Shown: piece by piece, positions 42,571-53,374 of the stretch
How positions within the stretch are numbered: position 1 is the first letter of the stretch
How the letters are laid out: the number at the start of each line of letters is the position of its first letter
Assembly (NCBI GenBank): GCA_040384665.1
Contig: JAZKIY010000011.1
Coordinates: 1-64,000, forward strand
DNA length: 64,000 nucleotides
Source: PCRC01 sp040384665
GTDB taxonomy: Bacteria > Pseudomonadota > Gammaproteobacteria > Burkholderiales > Burkholderiaceae_C
Reading direction: 5' to 3'
Made by a program: the position numbers and the translations under genes
The notes under the pieces: generated by a model
The model's input: only the letters and a program-made list of their open reading frames with translations
Databases searched by the model: none
What the model was told of the DNA's origin: nothing

Positions 42571-42864
42571 ATGAAATATTCCATCGCATTGGCCGCCGCT
42601 CTGGCGGTCTTCACACTCAGTGCCTGTGACCGCACCCCTGTGGCCGCACCCACCGTGATCACGGTGCCTGGCCCTGCAGGCGCCACGGGCGCGACCGGCG
42701 CCACCGGTTCGTCTGGCAACACCGGCGCGCCTGGCGAGGCGGGTGCCATGGGCATGACCGGCGCCAGCGGTGCCACCGGCAACACGGGTGATACGGGCGC
42801 CACCGGCCAACGCGGCCGCACTGGCGGTGACACGCTGGTGATCGTTCCCCCACCAAGCCGTTGA
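42571..42864 (+). CDS. Collagen-like lipoprotein
   Basis: 97 aa. A lipoprotein signal peptide ends at the lipobox LSAC (Cys19), followed by a short linker and 17-18 consecutive Gly-X-Y triplets rich in GAT/GNT (about residues 34-87), then a Pro-rich tail. Bacterial collagen-like repeats form triple helices and occur on surface proteins; here the lipid would anchor a short trimeric stalk to the membrane. The repeat may vary in length between strains. Ribosome site AAGGAAC lies 6 nt before the ATG. The 190 bp upstream hold no recognised element. Confidence 0.8.
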   Translation: MKYSIALAAALAVFTLSACDRTPVAAPTVITVPGPAGATGATGATGSSGNTGAPGEAGAMGMTGASGATGNTGDTGATGQRGRTGGDTLVIVPPPSR

Positions 42865-42907
42865 TTCGGTTGACGCGCCGTTCCGCTGGCGGGACGGTGT
42901 AGCGCAC

Positions 42908-42947
42908 AAGAGGGCTGGCGAATCGCATTCGCCAGCCCTCTTTTTTG
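42908..42947. terminator. Bidirectional terminator between collagen-like gene and rhlE
   Basis: A 15-bp perfect stem (AGAGGGCTGGCGAAT / ATTCGCCAGCCCTCT, loop CGC) is followed by TTTTT on the + strand. On the minus strand the hairpin is followed by fewer T, so it mainly ends the collagen-like transcript and possibly the rhlE mRNA. Confidence 0.88.
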
Positions 42948-42986
42948 GTCTGTGGTCACCGCCCTGCAAGCGGGCGGCGTGGTGCG

Positions 42987-44684
42987 TCAGCGCCCGAAAG
43001 AGCGTGTCGGGTTGCCTGGGCCACGGGGGCCAAAGCCACCACCGCCACCCGGACGACCACCCCGCCCGCCGGGGCCGCCACGGCGACCGCGGTCGGCCAT
43101 GCTGTCCACACTGGTGCGCAGTGGATCGGGCTGGACCGCATTCTGGTTGCCCCCGTTACCACGGGACTGGCCGTAGCTGGCGGGCGGTTGGTCTTGAATG
43201 GACGAGCGCTGGCCACCATCCGGGCGCGGGCCACGGCTGTCTGCACGTGGACCTTGTCCTTGCGGACGTGGGCCCTGGCCGCGTGGGCCTTGGCCGTGTC
43301 CATCTGGGCGTGCCGCGTTGTGACCCTGTCCCTGGCGCGGGCCAGCGGAGCGGCCACCACCGCCGCCACCACCATTGCCACCACGACCACCCTGGCTGGC
43401 CTTGTTGTCGCGCACGCGCGCCATCATTTCGGTGCGGGCGGCCTTGGCGGCGGCCTGCATCACGTCGCGGCTTGGCGGTTTGCCAATGCCACCCCAGATG
43501 GTCTGGCGGCCCATGGCCAGCGGCTCGGCTTTTTCGCCTGGCTCGGGACCAAAACCTTCCACCGTCTGAACCGGGATCTGTTGCTTGGTGAAGCGCTCGA
43601 TGTCCTGCATGAAGCCTTCTTCGTCCAGGCACACCAGGTTCACCGCTTCGCCGCTGTTGCCGGCGCGGCCGGTGCGGCCGATGCGGTGCACGTAGTCTTC
43701 CGACACGTTGGGGATTTCGTAGTTCACCACGTGTGGCAGCTCGTCGATGTCAATGCCGCGGGCGGCGATGTCGGTGGCCACCAGGGCGCGCACGTCACCG
43801 CTCTTGAAGCCGGCCAGCGCCTGGGTGCGTGCGCCCTGGCTCTTGTTGCCGTGCAGCGCCATGGCGCTGATGCCGTTCTTTTCCAGAAACTCGGCCACGT
43901 TGTTGGCGCCGAACTTGGTGCGGGTGAACACCAGCACCTGGCTCCAGTTGTGTTCTTTGATGATGTGCGCCAGCAGCGCTTTTTTCTTGCCCCGGCCCAC
44001 CGGGTGGATCACCTGGGTGATGCGCTGCACCGTGGTGTTGCGCGGCGTGACCTGGATGTGCAGCGGGTCGTGCAGCAGGCCGCTGGCGAGGTCGCGGATC
44101 TCGTCGCTGAAGGTGGCTGAGAACAGCAGGCTCTGCTTGTTCTTGGGCACCACCGCCAGCACTTTTTTCACGTCGTGGATGAAGCCCATGTCGAGCATGC
44201 GGTCGGCTTCGTCGAGCACCAGCACTTCCACGGTGGACAAATCGAGCTTGCCCTGGCCCATCAGGTCGAGCAGGCGGCCGGGGGTGGCCACCAGCACGTC
44301 CACACCGCTTTTCAGCTTGCTGATCTGCGGGTTCATGCCAACGCCGCCAAAGACGACGGTGGAGCTGAGTTCGAGGTACTTGCCATACACACGCACCGAC
44401 TCTTCCACCTGCGCGGCGAGTTCACGGGTGGGGGTCAGCACCAGGGCACGGATGCCGGTGCCGCCGAATTTGTTCTTGACGCCTGCGTTGACCGACAGGA
44501 TTTGCAGGATGGGCAGCACGAAGGCGGCGGTCTTGCCGGTGCCGGTCTGGGCGCCGCCCAACAGGTCACGGCCTTCCAGCACAGCGGGAATCGCCTGGGC
44601 CTGGATGGGGGTGGGGGTTTCGTAACCGTGCTCGCGCACAGCTTTGACAATGGCCGGGGCCAGGTTCAGTTCTTCAAAGTTCAT
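42987..44684 (-). CDS. rhlE: DEAD-box RNA helicase (RhlE type)
   Basis: 565 aa. Core motifs: Q motif (PTPIQAQAIPAVLEG), Walker A AQTGTGKT, DEAD in LVLDEADRMLD, SAT in LLFSATFSDE and HRIGRTGRAG. The last roughly 150 residues form a low-complexity Gly/Arg/Pro/Gln-rich tail typical of RhlE, which binds RNA and may drive condensates. It remodels RNA in ribosome assembly and decay. Divergent from ettA with 227 bp between, in which I see nothing certain. Confidence 0.95.
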   Translation of the reverse strand: MNFEELNLAPAIVKAVREHGYETPTPIQAQAIPAVLEGRDLLGGAQTGTGKTAAFVLPILQILSVNAGVKNKFGGTGIRALVLTPTRELAAQVEESVRVYGKYLELSSTVVFGGVGMNPQISKLKSGVDVLVATPGRLLDLMGQGKLDLSTVEVLVLDEADRMLDMGFIHDVKKVLAVVPKNKQSLLFSATFSDEIRDLASGLLHDPLHIQVTPRNTTVQRITQVIHPVGRGKKKALLAHIIKEHNWSQVLVFTRTKFGANNVAEFLEKNGISAMALHGNKSQGARTQALAGFKSGDVRALVATDIAARGIDIDELPHVVNYEIPNVSEDYVHRIGRTGRAGNSGEAVNLVCLDEEGFMQDIERFTKQQIPVQTVEGFGPEPGEKAEPLAMGRQTIWGGIGKPPSRDVMQAAAKAARTEMMARVRDNKASQGGRGGNGGGGGGGRSAGPRQGQGHNAARPDGHGQGPRGQGPRPQGQGPRADSRGPRPDGGQRSSIQDQPPASYGQSRGNGGNQNAVQPDPLRTSVDSMADRGRRGGPGGRGGRPGGGGGFGPRGPGNPTRSFGR

Positions 44685-44911
44685 GGATGAGCGCCCGTCT
44701 CGGACGCCTGGGACCGGCCTGTCGGGGTGTCTGGGACACCGCGTCAGTCAAAGACCGGGTGGTTTCAGGGTGGGCAATTTGCCAGACCGGAGGTCGGCGG
44801 CGCAGCCCCAGCAAGATGCTGACGTGCAGGTCACTGATGCCTGCACAGCCCGCATTGTCGCATGCTGGGATAATCCGCGTTTTCCCCTCACACAGAATTG
44901 CAGAGCTTCAA

Positions 44912-46573
<1,662 letters not shown>

Positions 46574-46580
46574 GCCTGGC

Positions 46581-47957
46581 TCAGGCCGGGGCTGCCGCAG
46601 GGCTGGTGTTGGTTGCGCCACCCTCGGCCCGCTTCAGCCGCTTGCGCACCAGATCGATGTTGTTGCGCAGCGCGTACAGCTCGTCGGTGTACGACAGCGG
46701 CACGTGGATGTTGCCCGCCACCCGGTCGAGTTCGTCGATCTCCTTCAGCAGCCCCTCGGGCGCCTCGCTCTGGGCGTTCAGCCGCTCTTCAATGTCGCGC
46801 AGCTGCGCGTACCAGCGGTAGACCCGCGAGCGCACCCGCAGGCTGTAGAGCGGTGGCACCACCCGGCTGAGTGGCAGCAGCAGCACCAGGATGGCACCCA
46901 GCGCCAGCCACATCCGGTCGATCAGGTTGGCCAGCCAGAAGGGCAGGTAGCGCTGCATCAGCGGTGCACCGTTTTTGATGGTGCGGTCGGCCTGTTTGGC
47001 CACCGGCAGCTCGTTGTTGTCGATGTTGGGGAACTGGCGTGCGCGGTTGAACCAGCCCGCGCCGCTGTGCAGCGTTTGCGCGGTTTGCGAGAACAGCTGC
47101 AGCAGGGCGGGGTGGGTGTCGCTGCGGGTCAGCAGCGCGGTGGTGGTGGCCACCAGCCGCAAGTTTTGGGGTGGCACATCGTTGGCCAGATCGACCACAC
47201 CGCGCGGCAACTGCGCGGGGGTCAGAAAAGGGAAGCGGCGGGCGTAGGCCTCGCTTTGCGGAAAGTCCATCAGGCGCACGCCGGGGGTTTGCAGCAGCAG
47301 CTGCACCATCAGCGACTCGGGCGCGGAGGCGAACACCAGCGCGTCCAGCTCGCCGCCCAGAAACGCGGTGACGGCCGGGGTTTGCGACAGGTTGCTGAGC
47401 TTGAGCGTGGCCTGGTCGATGCGGTTGGCTTCCAGCAGCCGGGCCATCAGGTTGGGCACGCCGCTGCCGGCGGTGCCGACGTTGACGCGCAGGCCCTGCA
47501 GCTGGCCCAGGCCACTGAGGGGCTTGAAGGTGCCCGGGTCTTTGGTGTCTTTCGGTGCGGCTTCTTCGCGGTAGAACAGCCACAGGGGTTCCACAAACAG
47601 GCTGCCGAGCGACTCGATGTCTTCTTCGTCTTCCATCTTGCGGTCGTTCGTGCCGCCCTGCACGAAGCCCAGGTCGGCACGGCCGCTGCGCAGCAGGTCC
47701 AGGTTCTCGGACGAGCCTTCGCTGGGCAGCAGCTTGACCTCAATGCCGTAGGCCGCCAGCGCTTTGGCGTAGCGCTTGCCAAACTCGTCGTAGGCGCTTT
47801 GCGCCGGGCCGGTGGCCAGCGTCACCGTCTTGGGCGGGTTGGGGTCGAGCCACCAGTAGGCCAGCGCCAACAGGCCGGCAGCGAGCAGCAGGAAGGGGCC
47901 GAACGACACCGCGAGATCGCGGATCGACAGCAGGGTGTAGCGGATGGCTTTTGGCAT
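46581..47957 (-). CDS. TAXI-type periplasmic binding protein with two membrane helices
   Basis: 458 aa. An N-terminal membrane anchor (about 12-35) is followed by a TAXI/NMT1-like periplasmic binding domain (VTLATGPAQSAYDEFGKRYA, ...NLMARLLEANR) to about residue 340, then a second membrane helix (MWLALGAILVLLLPLSRVV) and a coiled C-terminal segment. The free-standing, double-anchored form occurs in proteobacteria without a TRAP permease beside it, so it may be a sensor or scaffold rather than transporter subunit. It converges with ettA, 7 bp apart. Confidence 0.78.
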   Translation of the reverse strand: MPKAIRYTLLSIRDLAVSFGPFLLLAAGLLALAYWWLDPNPPKTVTLATGPAQSAYDEFGKRYAKALAAYGIEVKLLPSEGSSENLDLLRSGRADLGFVQGGTNDRKMEDEEDIESLGSLFVEPLWLFYREEAAPKDTKDPGTFKPLSGLGQLQGLRVNVGTAGSGVPNLMARLLEANRIDQATLKLSNLSQTPAVTAFLGGELDALVFASAPESLMVQLLLQTPGVRLMDFPQSEAYARRFPFLTPAQLPRGVVDLANDVPPQNLRLVATTTALLTRSDTHPALLQLFSQTAQTLHSGAGWFNRARQFPNIDNNELPVAKQADRTIKNGAPLMQRYLPFWLANLIDRMWLALGAILVLLLPLSRVVPPLYSLRVRSRVYRWYAQLRDIEERLNAQSEAPEGLLKEIDELDRVAGNIHVPLSYTDELYALRNNIDLVRKRLKRAEGGATNTSPAAAPA

Positions 47958-48010
47958 GGTTTGACCTTAGCACGGGCCCGTGAAGGCCCGCCAGAGGCTG
48001 TGCAGGCCAA

Positions 48011-48077
48011 TTTTCAAGCCAAATTGGCACTGAGCCTTAGTGAAGCCTGAAAAGTTAGCTATCAAATCAGAAGCAAG
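48011..48077 (+). repeat. Dispersed ~65-bp repeat, copy F, intergenic
   Basis: Contains TTTTCAAGCCAAATTGGCAC, TGAGCCTTAGTGAAGCCTG and TAGCTATCAAATCAGAAGCA. It fills most of the gap between the TAXI-like gene and the small His-containing protein, both on the minus strand. Confidence 0.9.
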
Positions 48078-48122
48078 GTTTGGCGACAGTCGCAAGCACC
48101 CTGTTGGCCAAGGGCGCGCAGG

Positions 48123-48503
48123 TTATTTGAGTTCAAACCGCGCGGTCGCCGGGGGCTTGCCCGCCAGCGTGACGACGGCCACGCCTTTGGTGCCTTTGGC
48201 CACCTTGAAGGCGCCTTTGGCTTCCAGTTTGTCGCCGGCGGGCGCCAGTGCCACCTCTGATTTTTCAGTGCCGTTGAGCAGCGTGACCTTGGCCTTGGCG
48301 CCGTCGAGGTTGACCGGTTTGCCGTGGTCGTCCACGTAGATCTGGATCAGGTCGGGCCTGGCGACGATCTCCAGGTCGGCCTGCTTGGTCTCTACCGCAA
48401 TGCCGCCGTGTTTGGCCGTGTGGTCGTGCCCGTGGTTGCCCGCTGCAAACGCGGTGGACGCGACGGCCAGCAGCGCTGCGAAGGTGATGGTGTGAAATGG
48501 CAT
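48123..48503 (-). CDS. Small secreted His-containing protein of the metal RND operon
   Basis: 126 aa with signal peptide (1-21, cleavage after AFA) and a mature N-terminus GNHGHDHTAKHGG suited to bind Cu, Zn or Co, followed by a beta-rich domain (residues about 40-126). A clear AAAGGAAA ribosome site lies before the ATG. It is the last gene of the CzcCBA-like unit and probably buffers or hands over metal in the periplasm. Family not certain. Confidence 0.75.
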   Translation of the reverse strand: MPFHTITFAALLAVASTAFAAGNHGHDHTAKHGGIAVETKQADLEIVARPDLIQIYVDDHGKPVNLDGAKAKVTLLNGTEKSEVALAPAGDKLEAKGAFKVAKGTKGVAVVTLAGKPPATARFELK

Positions 48504-48534
48504 GGTGTTTCCTTTCAAAGGGTTGGGGTAACAA

Positions 48535-51500
48535 TCAGAATGCTTCGTTGCCTGAGTCCGCTGCCAGCGCCTCAATGGGTTGGCGGCCAAACAGCCAGAC
48601 CATGGCCGGCGTCAGGAAAGAGTCGAGCAGTGTGGAGGTGATGAGGCCCGAGAAGATCACGACGGCGACCGGGTGAAGAATCTCGGTGCCCGGCATTTCG
48701 GCCTCGAACAGCAGCGGCGCCAGCGCAAAGGCCGCCACCAGCGCCGTCATCAACACGGGCGTCAGGCGTTCCAGTGAGCCGCGTACCAACATCCTGGTGT
48801 TGAACTGCTCGCCTTCAAACGCACACAGGTTGACGTAGTGCGAGACCTTCAGAATGCCGTTGCGGATGGCAATGCCCGCCAGCGTGATGAAGCCGACCAG
48901 GGCGGCCACACTGAGGGGTTGACCCGACAGCCAGAGCCCGATCACCGCCCCCACCAGCGCCAGTGGAATGTTGGCCATGATGATGGCCGCCAGCACCGCC
49001 GAGCGGTAGCGCGAATAAAGGATGAAGAAGATCAGGGCCGCAGACGCCAGCGACAGCAGGCCGATCAACCGCGAGGCCTCTTCCTGCGCCTGGAACTGCC
49101 CGCCGAGCGTGATGAAGTAGCCTGCCGGCAGCGTGGTGTCGCCGGTGACTTGGCGGATGTCGGCCACCACCTCACTGAGTGCACGGCCTGAGGCGTTGGC
49201 CGACAGCACGATGCGCCGGCGACCATCGTCCCGGCTGACCTGGTTGGGGCCATCGCCTTCCTCGATGCTGGCCATCTGCGACAACGGAATGCGCCCGGCC
49301 GGTGTGTCGATCAGCAGGTTGCGCAGGCCCTCAATGCCACGCGCCGTCTCGGGCAGGCGCAGCACCAGGTCAAAGCGGCGGCTGCCCTCCACAATCTGCG
49401 TCGCCTTCTCGCCGTCGATCAGCATCTGCAGCTCTTGCAGCAATTTGGGCGCTGCCATGCCATAGCCGCGTGCGCGGTCGTAATCGACCGCCACCTTGAT
49501 TTGTGGCGTCAGCACCTGTTTTTCGACTTCCAGATCGACCAGACCGCCAATGCGTGACAGCCGCTGCCGCAGCGCCTCGGCCTGGCCACGCAGCGTGTCC
49601 AGGTCGTCGCCGTAGACCTTGATCGCGATTTGCGCGCGCACGCCCGACAGCAAATGGTCGATGCGGTGGCTGATCGGCTGGCCGATGCTGATGGCCGCCG
49701 GCAGGCTGGCGATGCGGCTGCGGATGTCGGCGTAAATTTCGGCCACGCTGCGGTCGCTGCGCTTCAGGCGCAGGTCCAACTCAGAGACGTGGACGCCTTC
49801 GGCATGCTCATCCAGTTCTGCGCGGCCCGAGCGGCGGCCAACGTGTTCCACCTCGGGAATGCCCACCAGGGCTTTTTCAGCCACCGCGCCAATGCGCGAT
49901 GTCTCGGCCAGTGTGGTGCCAGGGTTCAGCCGCAGGCCGACCAGCGCCACACCTTCGTTGAACGGTGGCAAAAAGGTGGTGGGGAAAAATGGCACCACAG
50001 CCCCTGCCAGCAGCACCGCCAGCCCCCCTGCAAGCACCCAGCCTTTGGGCGCGTTCAGCACCTTCTGCAACGCACCGGCATAGCGCGTCTTGACCCACGC
50101 CTGCACCTGGGTGTCGCCATGCGCCAGCCCTTTGATGTTGGGCAGCAGGTAGTAGGCCATCACCGGGGTGACCGTCACCGACACCAGCATCGACGCCAGC
50201 AGCGACACGATGTAGGCCACCGCCAGCGGCTGCATCAGCCGCCCTTCGATGCCCGGCAGGAAGAACAGCGGCAGCAGCACCAGCACGATGATGGCGGTGG
50301 CGTACACGATGGCCGACCGCACCTCCAGCGTGGACTTGGCGATCAGCGCCAGCGGGCCCAGCCGGGCATCGGGAGGGGCCGCGCGGTCTTCCTTCAGGCG
50401 CCGCAGCACGTTTTCCACCCCCACCACCGCGTCGTCCACCAGGCCGCCAATGGCAATCGTCAGGCCACCCAGCGTCATGGTGTTGATGGAGAAGCCGAAG
50501 TACTGGAACACCACCACCGTCAGCATCACCGACAGCGGGATGGCGGTCAGTGCGATGAGCGTGGTGCGCAGGTTGAGCAAAAAGAAATACAGCACCACCG
50601 CCACCACCATGCCCGCCGCGATCAGCTTGCCTTTGAGGGTGTCGACCGACGACTCGATGAAGCTCGCCTGCCGCATCGTGATCTGCGGCAGGCCCATGCC
50701 CGCAGGCAAGCCCTTCTTGAGCTCTTCCAGCGCGGTTTCGATCTGTTGTGTCAGCTTCACCGTATCCGCGTCGGGCTGCTTCTGGATGCCCAGAATCACG
50801 GCAGGCTGGCCGTTCAGGCCCGCATCGCCGCGTTTGATGGCGGGTGCGAATTTCACCTCTGCCACCTGGCTCAGTTGAATCGCCTGCTGGTTCTTGAAAG
50901 CCACAGGCATCTTGGCCAGGTCTTCAAGCCGGGTGGTGCGGCCGATGTTGCGGATCAGGTACTCGCGTGAATTGAGTTCCAGAAAGCCACCACTGGTGTT
51001 GGCCGAGAACCCTTTCAGGGCTTCTGAGATCTGTTCCAGTGTCACGCCCAAAGACGCCATGCGGGCGCTGTCGGGTTGCACCTGGTACTGGCGCACCTCG
51101 CCGCCAATTGGCGCCACCTGTGCCACGCCGGGCAGACTCAACAAGCGCGGACGGATCACGAAGTCGGCGTACTCGCGCACCTGCATCGGATCGATCTTGT
51201 TCACGTCAATCGGCAGCGCCAGCAGCATGATCTCGCCCATGATCGAGCTGATCGGCCCCATGCCCACATGCGACACCCCGGGGGGCAAGGCCTCGCGCGC
51301 CGCAGCGAGCCTTTCCCCCACCAGTTGGCGGGCGCGGTAGATGTCGGTCTTCCAGTCAAAACTGACGTACACGAACGACAGCCCCACGCTGGAGACCGAA
51401 CGCGTGCTTTCCACGCCGGGAATGCCGGCCATGGCCGTTTCCAGCGGGAAGGTGATGAGTTGCTCCACCTCCTCCGGCGCCATGCCACCGGCTTCGGCCT

Positions 51501-51648
51501 GGACCGTGACGGTGGGTTTGTTCAGGTTGGGGAACACGTCCACCGGCAGCCGGGTCAAGGTGTAGCCGCCATAGAGCAGCAGCACCAGCGACGCCAGAAC
51601 GACGATCAGCCGGTTGTGCAGCGAGAAGTCAACCAGTTTGTTGAACAT
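48535..51648 (-). CDS. Heavy-metal RND efflux permease (CzcA/CusA-like)
   Basis: 1037 aa, HME-type RND pump with twelve helices and two porter loops. The relay motif in the fourth helix is IAIGGLVDDAVVGVENV: a paired DD where CzcA has DFG-x3-D and CusA has a single D in AMVDAAIV, so the exact metal class is unclear. N-terminal LHNRLIVVLASLVLLLYGGY and PTVTVQAEAGGMAPEEVE are typical of the metal group. It exports a divalent or monovalent cation across both membranes with the CzcB-like adaptor (51652-52770) and CzcC-like channel (53371-54597). Confidence 0.92.
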   Translation of the reverse strand: MFNKLVDFSLHNRLIVVLASLVLLLYGGYTLTRLPVDVFPNLNKPTVTVQAEAGGMAPEEVEQLITFPLETAMAGIPGVESTRSVSSVGLSFVYVSFDWKTDIYRARQLVGERLAAAREALPPGVSHVGMGPISSIMGEIMLLALPIDVNKIDPMQVREYADFVIRPRLLSLPGVAQVAPIGGEVRQYQVQPDSARMASLGVTLEQISEALKGFSANTSGGFLELNSREYLIRNIGRTTRLEDLAKMPVAFKNQQAIQLSQVAEVKFAPAIKRGDAGLNGQPAVILGIQKQPDADTVKLTQQIETALEELKKGLPAGMGLPQITMRQASFIESSVDTLKGKLIAAGMVVAVVLYFFLLNLRTTLIALTAIPLSVMLTVVVFQYFGFSINTMTLGGLTIAIGGLVDDAVVGVENVLRRLKEDRAAPPDARLGPLALIAKSTLEVRSAIVYATAIIVLVLLPLFFLPGIEGRLMQPLAVAYIVSLLASMLVSVTVTPVMAYYLLPNIKGLAHGDTQVQAWVKTRYAGALQKVLNAPKGWVLAGGLAVLLAGAVVPFFPTTFLPPFNEGVALVGLRLNPGTTLAETSRIGAVAEKALVGIPEVEHVGRRSGRAELDEHAEGVHVSELDLRLKRSDRSVAEIYADIRSRIASLPAAISIGQPISHRIDHLLSGVRAQIAIKVYGDDLDTLRGQAEALRQRLSRIGGLVDLEVEKQVLTPQIKVAVDYDRARGYGMAAPKLLQELQMLIDGEKATQIVEGSRRFDLVLRLPETARGIEGLRNLLIDTPAGRIPLSQMASIEEGDGPNQVSRDDGRRRIVLSANASGRALSEVVADIRQVTGDTTLPAGYFITLGGQFQAQEEASRLIGLLSLASAALIFFILYSRYRSAVLAAIIMANIPLALVGAVIGLWLSGQPLSVAALVGFITLAGIAIRNGILKVSHYVNLCAFEGEQFNTRMLVRGSLERLTPVLMTALVAAFALAPLLFEAEMPGTEILHPVAVVIFSGLITSTLLDSFLTPAMVWLFGRQPIEALAADSGNEAF

Positions 51649-51651
51649 GGC

Positions 51652-52770
51652 TTACCTCACCTGGTTGATGAGGGCCGCGCCCTGTGTCACCACCCGCTCG
51701 CCCGCCGTGAGGCCGTCCAGCACCGACACCCGCGCACCGTCGAGTGCGACAGAGCGAACAGGCCGTGGCACAAAGGTTTCTGCCCCGGTATGCACCCACA
51801 CAATGTCCTGATTGCTTGGGTTCTTGGCAATGGCAGACGCCGGCACGGCGAAGCCTTGAACCAATTCTTTGGTCTGGACAATGACCTTGACCGGCTGGTT
51901 GACCGCCAATGGCAGCGGTGACTTGCCGGTGGTGCGGAACTGCAGCGGAATCGCCCCTTCGCGCAGGCTGCGCCCGGCACCGGTGAATTGCAGAGGGATG
52001 CTGTCCTTGCCACCCGGCGTGCCAACACTGGCCCCCGCAATGTTGCCGATCAACGAGGCGTCAAAAGCACTGGCTTCGATGGTCAGGCGCGCCGGGTCGA
52101 TGATCTCGAACAGCAGTTCGCGTGCCTCAACCACCTGGCCCGCCACCACGTTGCTGGTGGCCACCACGCCGGCCACCGGGGCGACCAGGGGTTCGGTGGC
52201 CGACACGCTGGCTTGCACCGCCACGAGCCGCTGTTCCAGGCTGAACACATCGCTTCTGGCGGCGTCCTGGTCTTTCTGCGCGATGGTGCCTTCCAGTTGC
52301 GCAAAGCGGGCTGCACGCTTTCTGGCCAGGTCGAGCTGGGCACGCAGTTCAGCGCTTTGCGCCACCTGGTTGGCGCGCTCAATCGGGCTGGCCGATGCGC
52401 GCACGACAGCCAGCACCTCCCCTTTGCGGACAGGCTGTCCCAGAGCGGGAAAGCCCCGTGGCCCTGGTTCAATGCGGCCCGCGATGCTGGGCTGCACGCG
52501 CCCGCCCGCGTTGGGGTCCATCACGACGTGCCCTGCCAGTTCCATGGTTTTGGGCAGGCTGTCGGCGGTGGCCACCACGGTGCGCACACCGAGCTGGCGC
52601 TGCGAGATTTTGGGCAGGAACACGCCGCCGTCGGGCAGGCGGCGTGGCGCGTTGGTGCCAGCGCTTGGCGCAGCGTCGCCATGGTCGTGGCCTTCACCGG
52701 CTTGTACCGGTGCGCTGAAGAACATGGCCAGCAGGGCGGCCAAGGTGAGGTGTTTCAATGTCTGTTGCAT
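51652..52770 (-). CDS. Heavy-metal RND periplasmic adaptor (CzcB/CusB-like)
   Basis: 372 aa. A signal peptide (1-24) is followed by a His/Asp-rich GEGHDHGDA segment, then the barrel-sandwich, alpha-hairpin and beta-barrel parts of a membrane-fusion protein, ending in TAGERVVTQGAALINQVR. The His-rich N-terminus marks it as metal-type. The ATG at 52770 is right after the upstream gene's end (16 bp). It bridges the CzcA-like permease and CzcC-like channel. Confidence 0.9.
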   Translation of the reverse strand: MQQTLKHLTLAALLAMFFSAPVQAGEGHDHGDAAPSAGTNAPRRLPDGGVFLPKISQRQLGVRTVVATADSLPKTMELAGHVVMDPNAGGRVQPSIAGRIEPGPRGFPALGQPVRKGEVLAVVRASASPIERANQVAQSAELRAQLDLARKRAARFAQLEGTIAQKDQDAARSDVFSLEQRLVAVQASVSATEPLVAPVAGVVATSNVVAGQVVEARELLFEIIDPARLTIEASAFDASLIGNIAGASVGTPGGKDSIPLQFTGAGRSLREGAIPLQFRTTGKSPLPLAVNQPVKVIVQTKELVQGFAVPASAIAKNPSNQDIVWVHTGAETFVPRPVRSVALDGARVSVLDGLTAGERVVTQGAALINQVR

Positions 52771-52786
52771 GGTGAATTCCTGGGCA

Positions 52787-53374
52787 TCAGCCGCGAAGGC
52801 CAGTCGATGGGCGGCGGCCCCATGGGCGGCGTGCCAGCACGGCGAGCACTGCCAGCCCCACCAACGCGGCCAGCCATGCGCCCCAGCGCGGCCAGGGGCG
52901 CGTTGCAGACTCCTTGGCATGGTCGATGTCGGGGGCGGGCACCACCAGTTCAGCGGCCAGCAGATCGGTCTGGTCGCCGGCCATGACGGTGAGCGTGATG
53001 GCATAGGTGCCTGGTTGGTTGAACGTGTCGCCAGGCACGCTGTAGTCGCCGTGGTCGGCGCGGAATGCGGCTGGGGACTTCAGGCTGCCCGATTCGATGT
53101 CTACCTTGGCGCCGAGCACCGGCGCGTTGCTGTCGAAGCTGTCGATCAGGATCGACAGCTCCTTGCCGTTGAGCACACCCACGGCCTCGAACAGCTCGGA
53201 ATGGGCCGCAAAACGCGGCAGTGCCGGGCCGCTGGCGGCAGCGGGTGCCTCGCCGTGGTCGTGGCCTTCGCCGGCAAAGGCCGGTACCGCCAACACCAGC
53301 AGCAACACGGCTACCGCGCGGCAAAAAAACACGGGCTGCAAACGCAGGCTGGACATTGAGGAGGGGGCGTTCAT
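52787..53374 (-). CDS. Secreted His-motif protein with C-terminal membrane helix
   Basis: 195 aa. Signal peptide to about residue 34, then the same type of GEGHDHGEA metal-binding start as the adaptor, a beta-sandwich region, and a C-terminal membrane helix (AWLAALVGLAVLAVLARR) followed by a short basic tail. Not recognised as a named family; it recurs in czc-like operons between the channel and adaptor genes. Its ATG overlaps the CzcC-like stop (ATGA), so it is translated with it. Possibly a periplasmic metal chaperone held at the inner membrane. Confidence 0.75.
   Translation of the reverse strand: MNAPSSMSSLRLQPVFFCRAVAVLLLVLAVPAFAGEGHDHGEAPAAASGPALPRFAAHSELFEAVGVLNGKELSILIDSFDSNAPVLGAKVDIESGSLKSPAAFRADHGDYSVPGDTFNQPGTYAITLTVMAGDQTDLLAAELVVPAPDIDHAKESATRPWPRWGAWLAALVGLAVLAVLARRPWGRRPSTGLRG

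Noticed and set aside
42668..42834. Short periodic DNA repeat possibly of CRISPR type
   Set aside because: The 9-bp period comes from Gly-X-Y codons of the collagen-like lipoprotein; there are no spacers or direct repeats of CRISPR length.
49630..50970. 446-codon open frame opposite the heavy-metal RND permease
   Set aside because: Antisense shadow; composition not protein-like.
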